The notes under the pieces were generated by a model that was not told the DNA's origin, made no database searches, and saw only the letters and a program-made list of their open reading frames with translations. A program made the translations under genes and the position numbers. A DNA stretch of 64,000 nucleotides from Plicaturopsis crispa FD-325 SS-3 (taxonomy: Eukaryota; Basidiomycota; Agaricomycetes; Amylocorticiales; Amylocorticiaceae), in contig KN832560.1 of the NCBI GenBank assembly GCA_000827205.1, forward strand, positions 1,702,320 to 1,766,319, in the 5' to 3' direction. Of this stretch, positions 59,601 through 64,000 are shown in pieces. Each line of letters starts with the position of its first letter. Positions within the stretch are counted from its first letter, which is position 1.

Positions 59601-59605
59601 AAATT

Positions 59606-60278
59606 GGGGAAACGCCTCCTTTGTTTTTTGTTGCTTGCATGCTATGCCGTACTCTAACGGCTTAGGTACGGGCTTGCACTGCACTGTCAGGTAGTAATCT
59701 TGTGAAGGTCATTTGTGCACCACTGCTGCAAGTCCCAAGTTCACCCTAATGAGTGAACGATCGTCTTCACTCTAGGGCCTACGGGAGAGTACAAGTTCAC
59801 ATTCAAACTCGCCGGTCGTTGGGGTCAACACCATGACAGCCAAACTTGATACTCGATACACCACGCTTAAATCACAGGAATCGGAACAGGACTGAGCAAA
59901 TGGAAAGTCACATAAAAGCCGCACTGGGAATGTGTCAAAGAAAGCAGGCGGCGACCAGAGGAGCAGAGCGAAAGTTTTGTACAAAGACGGATGTGAAGAG
60001 GAACGCATAGGCGAAAGCCGCGCGCATAGGCGATGGCGGATGCCACACGCGTAGGCGGCTGTGGACGAAGGAAATAGCACAATAAACAGAGAAGAATAAA
60101 CTATCCAGTGTCCGGTAGGGCGAGAAAAAAGAGCGACGGGGAAAACGAGCGTGGCGCGCGGAAGCGTGAGTGTGGGCGTAAGCAGTGTGGAATAAATACG
60201 ATAGATAAGTGGCCGGCGAGGACGCGACGGAGAGGGTATACCCGGCGCGCACGCGCATGGATCCGTTTTGTGTGCCGT
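59606..60278. other. Intergenic, no gene seen
   Basis: Right flank of repeat unit G and 3' flank of the minus-strand gene ending at 60279. A short GCGCATAGGCGA/GCGTAGGCGG repeat lies near 60005-60060. Frames up to 126 codons show no domain. Confidence 0.45.
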
Positions 60279-62230
60279 TTACTCGTTGGCAACCTGTGCG
60301 TAGAGTAAAACGCATCAGTCAAGTCCACTCACAATCCAAGAACGGAGAAGAAGGAAGAAGACGTACCCTGAGTGTCCGTCGCTGGCCGTAATCCTCCTCG
60401 TCCTGGAAGCTCCCACGGCTCACCGCGTGCCCCTGCGCGTCCCCATCGTCCCGTAGCACGTGCTGCGGCGACTCCCCTTGCCCCTCGTCCCCGCTCTCCC
60501 CGCCATCCGCATACGCACCCGCCGCGTACGGGTGGTCGTTTGCGTATGAGTGGTCGGGCGAATGCGCGTCGAACGGATTCGGCAGCTCGCCGCCCGCACT
60601 GACCTGACCGCCCGTGCCCTCCCCGCTGCTCGCCCCGCTCCCTCCGGCCCCGTAGTAGCTCCCGTCCGTGGCCCCGCTCTTGTTGCGTCCTAGACCAGGT
60701 CCTTCTGTGTATAGCGCATGCTGCGACTGTCCGCGTGTTAGCGCGTGCGCGCCCTGTGACGGTCCGCGCGCGAGCCCGGCCGCACCGGCACCAGCACCCG
60801 CGTACCCAGCAGCGCCGTACCCTTGCTGCGGCTGCTGCCCGTAACTCAGCGGCTGCGTGGGTGGGCCCGCGAACGCAGGGTACGGGCTGCCGCCCTCGTA
60901 CTGCCCGCGCGCGCCGAACCCAGCGATGCCCGGCGCGCTGTCCTTGCGCGCGCGCATCTCCGCCATGCCGTACGCCTCGGGCGGCTGCGGTGCGCCGCCC
61001 GGATAATCATGGTAGTCGTACACCGCGCCGGGGACGAGCGCGGGCTGCGCGTACGTCCCATGGCTCGTGTCCGTGTACGGCTGGCTGCCGTTCCCGCTCA
61101 GGTGGTCCGTCCCGTACGCGTCGTCCTGGTACCCCCCGCCCCCGCCGCCGTTGTGCCCGTAGGCGGAGTACGCGTGGTGCGAGTAGGGGTCGGCGTCGTC
61201 GTCGAAGGGGTGCGCGCTGGAGGCGGCGGCTTCCTCGGCGGCTTGGGCGACGTCGCGGTCGAATGCGCGGGCGCGGCGCCGGCGGATGGCGGTGGTAAGG
61301 AGTACGACGACGAGGGCGAGCGCGACAAGGCCGACTACGGTGAATGTGCCTGCGACTGCGCCCTTGTTTTGGAAGAACCTGTGGGAGTGAATGTAGGATA
61401 AGTCATGAGAAATACGGAGCCAGACGGTCGCCAATGTATCGACCCAACAGATGGGGCAACGAAGGGGTTAAATAGCACGATATGGTCGTCGACACTGAGA
61501 ATCGACAAAGACTGATAAATATCGCACACGTCGGCGAGCATCGCTGACTCGTCTCTGTCCAACTTCACTGGCCTCTACGCAGACTCGGACACCGCACACA
61601 GTGACCGTATCGTGTCAGCCGTTGCTCGCGCATTCGACGACTCCGGACCGACGAGCAAGGGAACGCGGAGACTCACGATTTACTTGTGGTGGTCGCAGCC
61701 GCCGTTGAGCTTGCGCTCGCACTCGTGGTAACAGGGACAATGCTGGTCACGGTGATCAGCCCTCCTCCGCTCTGCGAGCTGACCTGCGTGGTAAGCTGCG
61801 TTGTGGTCGGGGTCGTGCTTGTCGAGCTAGTAGACGAGCTACTGCTGCTAAGACTTGTACTCGTAGCAGACGTCGACGTCGGTGTAGTGGAGGTGGAGAG
61901 TGACGTCGAGGTCGGCGTGGACGATGTCGAAGTTGGTGTAGTCGTCGGTGTCGAAGTGGAGGTAGGGGTTGTCGACGTCGACGTCGGTGTCGTCGATGTC
62001 GAAGTGGGTGTTGTCGACGTCGGTGTAGTTGCCGACGGCGACGAAGACCTGTTCCGTCAAGCAAACGCATATGCGGGGTAACCATAAGTATGATATAAGC
62101 ACGATGCGAAGATAAATCGACACATACGTCGAAGCCCCGCCTGGCAAACTAGCTGAGATACCTCGCGCAGACCATCAGTGACACTCTGTGCGATAAAACA
62201 TACGGAAAACATACTGCTTGGTAGCGCCAT
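60279..62230 (-). CDS. Single-pass membrane protein with Thr/Ser-rich ectodomain and Gly/Tyr-rich cytosolic tail
   Basis: Modelled exons (minus) 62230-62215, 62152-62128, 62048-61677, 61378-60367 and 60293-60279 give 479 residues, all phases consistent. The N-terminal part is a Thr/Ser/Pro tract made of (TPTST)-type repeats, expected to be O-mannosylated. Then comes the membrane helix GTFTVVGLVALALVVVLLTT with a stop-transfer RRRRAR, and a 330-residue cytosolic tail rich in Gly, Tyr, Pro and Ser, ending TLRVANE. This is the layout of Mid2/Wsc-type wall sensors and related fungal proteins, but no cysteine-rich head is present and this model lacks a signal peptide. The first two exons are least certain; another 5' exon may exist. 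Confidence 0.65.
61850..62045 (-). repeat. Coding Thr/Ser/Pro minisatellite
   Basis: ACGTCGACG-type words repeat at 12-24 bp inside the membrane-protein exon and encode TPTST/TSTTPTS units. The array is in frame and likely to vary in length between strains. Confidence 0.7.
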
Positions 62231-63359
62231 AGCGGTAGTAAATAATAAAAAAGAGCGTGAGGGCTGACGCTTGCAGGACAGACGACGACGAGACGAGGAT
62301 GGGAAGAAATGAAGAAGGCTTGCTTAGATAAGATTTTAATTGTGGCTGAAAGGTCCCGCCGCCGTTGTGGCGCACGACTTGTCCTCGTATTCCTCCTCGA
62401 CGGCTGTCTTTGGATCACAATGTTTCGACTATCTAGACTCTGGTCAAGTCAGTGCACCTCTACCTACAATGCGTCTCCCCAGACCGAATATTGTACGGCT
62501 ATTCTTGGAGTTTGCTAGGGCTGGCGGGCGAGCAAAGATCAGAAATTAGTGCATTGCAGAGGAGCCTTGCATGCCGTGAGTATTGCAATGCTGCTCTTAT
62601 TATATATCTTTTCGCTCATACTGTTCCTCGCAAGGTACTTGCCACACGGGCAAGGAGCCAGGGCCCTGTATCCCCGCCGGGTCTCCGTGTGATCGGAAAC
62701 AGACAGATACATACTTGTATACTACAACGCTCGACCCGCGCAGCTTTCCCATCCTAGATATCGGGGTAAAGGCCACGGCTCCTATTGATCTTAGAATCAG
62801 TAGCTGCGCACGCGGGCTTCGAGCTGGGAGGCCTAACTGCGCTTGCGTAGCACTGCGAAGATCATCCGTACACTGGGCAGAGACTTGGTCCCACTTTGAA
62901 GTTGTTCTCGATCCTCGACTGTTACTTAGACGATTGCACTCGTCCGTCTTTTCGCTGTCCCGGAGGAGAGCAAACGTCGTGTACACAAATAGTAGCTGAT
63001 GGCTGTTTACCGGTCGCATGCAATACATCGGTCAAACGACATAGAGCACGCATTCCGTAAGTATCGCATCGCAGATTGGGAGACGAAAGTGCACCGACTT
63101 CCACCAAATGGTTCAATGCAAACCATGGCTCGTGAACGGACACGATCCACAGAGGCGTAATACTGCGATGGATGAAAGTGCCGGAGATTTGTGGACACCG
63201 CGGAGGCTTGCGCCGCGGGCGTTTCTCAACGTCTCAACAGTCGCAGAGCCCGAGCGGTTGTTCCCTCTCCTTTCAAGCTGTAGAAGGGCCGTACAGCACG
63301 ATACCCTGGAACTAGGAGCTAAGCATTTAAAAATCTCCGAGTATCACCGTGAACCACAC
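62231..63359. other. Intergenic between membrane-protein gene and DBR1
   Basis: Upstream region of the minus-strand membrane-protein gene and 3' flank of DBR1. Frames of up to 142 codons have no domain. No repeat-family sequence was recognised. Confidence 0.45.
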
Positions 63360-64000
63360 CTATTCCATCGACGGCCCGGGTGCAGCATCCTTGGTCGGTG
63401 GAGGCACAGCGTCCGCACGAAGGGGAACAGCTACACCGGGCGGCGGCGGATTTATCTTGTTCTCAACCCCCAACATCTTGCAAAACGCCACCGTCTGCGG
63501 ATTCGTATACCACGGCGCTACACCCCAGCATCAGCCACCTCACACCCCGCAAAATACGACTGCAGCAGCACTCACGTTGCTGGTTCCGATTCTCACTGCC
63601 CGGCCCCGGCGCGGTCATCACGAACTCCTGGCACACGTCCACGCGCAGGCTCTCCGCGGGGACGTGCGCGTCGACCCACTGGCGCGCACGCGCGACCATC
63701 TCACGCGCGGCGTCCTCGGGCGGGAAGGGCGGCTGGTGCCGCGTGGTGGAGAGCAGCGGGTGGAAGGCGCGCGCGATGGCGAGCCACTCGGGGTCGAAGG
63801 TGAGCATGGGCGGGCTGGAGGGCACCGTGGTGGGCGCATCGATAACCTGTGAGAGTGTGTGTTAGTGGGAGCAGTGGAAGGTGAAAAGGAGGACGCGGTT
63901 TGACCTCGAGGAACTGGCGCCGCGGGAGGCATTTGTCGAGGGCGAGGAATTTTGTGGTGCGCGGGGGCTCGGGCGCGGGTTTAGAGACGTCTTCTTCTTC
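63360..64000 (-). CDS. DBR1: RNA lariat debranching enzyme, C-terminal part (5' end outside window)
   Basis: Visible exons (minus): beyond 64000 to 63905, 63846-63576 and 63517-63360. The sequence TTKFLALDKCLPRRQFLEVID followed by LTFDPEWLAIARAFHPLLS is the hallmark of the Dbr1 C-terminal domain. It continues with FPPEDAAREMVARARQWVDAH and ends WYTNPQTVAFCKMLG, then a Pro-rich tail GPSME (stop 63360-63362). Dbr1 is a nuclear metallophosphoesterase that cuts the 2'-5' bond of excised intron lariats. The catalytic half lies outside the window. One donor (GAG then GTCAAA at 63904) is unusual but preserves the conserved protein. Confidence 0.88.

Larger units (their letters stand above)
55671..59605 (+). 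repeat. Repeat unit G (second of pair F-G), interrupted by an insertion
   Basis: Starts with the unit-start motif near 55675 (ATGTTTGTGCATGTTTGCCT). Promoter-like block near 56430 (CTTTAAAAGCCCTGC); the donor-like GTGAGTTAT motif is absent. About one minisatellite unit (56560-56700), second decayed repeat (56700-57020 and 58190-58930), GGTGAG segments (59130-59390), hairpin domain 59425-59600. Homology is broken between about 57030 and 58190 by unrelated sequence. Without it the unit is about 2.8 kb. Confidence 0.72.

Noticed and set aside
1-64000. tRNA, rRNA and CRISPR features
   Set aside because: No T-loop-like GGTTCGAATCC context in a cloverleaf, no ribosomal RNA core and no spaced short direct repeats were found on either strand by reading.

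Overview
The window looks like nuclear DNA of a filamentous basidiomycete, probably an Agaricomycete (Polyporales would fit, but this is inference). The evidence is dense GC-rich genes broken by many 50-65 nt introns with GTRNGT donors, typical mushroom families (DUF6589-like and DUF6593-like proteins, an AGC-type kinase with GTEGYLAPE, a CM1 coiled-coil protein), and carbohydrate-active enzymes of a plant-degrading fungus. No tRNA, rRNA, CRISPR or bacterial-type operon was seen.

Layout: 2-412 is the 3' end of a DUF6589-like gene. 2.56-7.29 kb holds two head-to-tail copies (A, B) of a non-coding repeat. 7.6-9.9 kb is RAD7 (nucleotide excision repair). 10.6-15.5 kb has two low-complexity hypothetical genes and a DUF6593-like gene. 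15.7-18.0 kb (minus) is a protein kinase, divergent from an 18.6-22.0 kb CM1/centrosomin-motif coiled-coil gene. 22.5-24.3 kb is a proline/serine-rich protein, 24.9-26.9 kb an MFS transporter, 27.7-29.3 kb a C2-domain protein, and 30.2-30.8 kb a small secreted RlpA/expansin-like protein. 31.2-35.84 kb is repeat copies C and D (minus). 35.84-37.53 kb is a pectin methylesterase. 38.85-42.19 kb is a tandem pair of MDR enoyl/quinone reductases. 42.8-45.3 kb is repeat copy E (minus). 45.2-46.3 kb is a probable relic gene. 46.8-50.2 kb is a GH3 beta-glucosidase with PA14, and 51.1-52.6 kb a zinc alcohol dehydrogenase. 52.8-59.6 kb is repeat copies F and G (plus), with an inserted gene-bearing segment in G. 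60.3-62.2 kb is a single-pass membrane protein with a Thr/Ser-rich ectodomain. From 63.36 kb the C-terminal part of the lariat debranching enzyme runs off the right edge.

The most unusual content is the repeat family: seven units of about 2.2-3 kb covering roughly 19 kb (about 30%) of the window. They have no convincing protein. Most share a promoter-like block (all seven) and a donor-like motif beginning GTGAGTTAT (six of seven). All have a centre of decaying minisatellites, and all end in a conserved domain of about 175 bp. That domain can fold into three consecutive hairpins, and differences between copies preserve pairing, including one T-A to C-G double change. This suggests selection on an RNA structure. 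I do not recognise the family.

Functionally, the pectinesterase, the beta-glucosidase, the expansin-like protein, the MFS transporter and the reductases/dehydrogenase fit a saprotroph or plant-associated fungus. They are not arranged as an obvious co-regulated cluster. The repeat arrays sit in the intergenic gaps between them.
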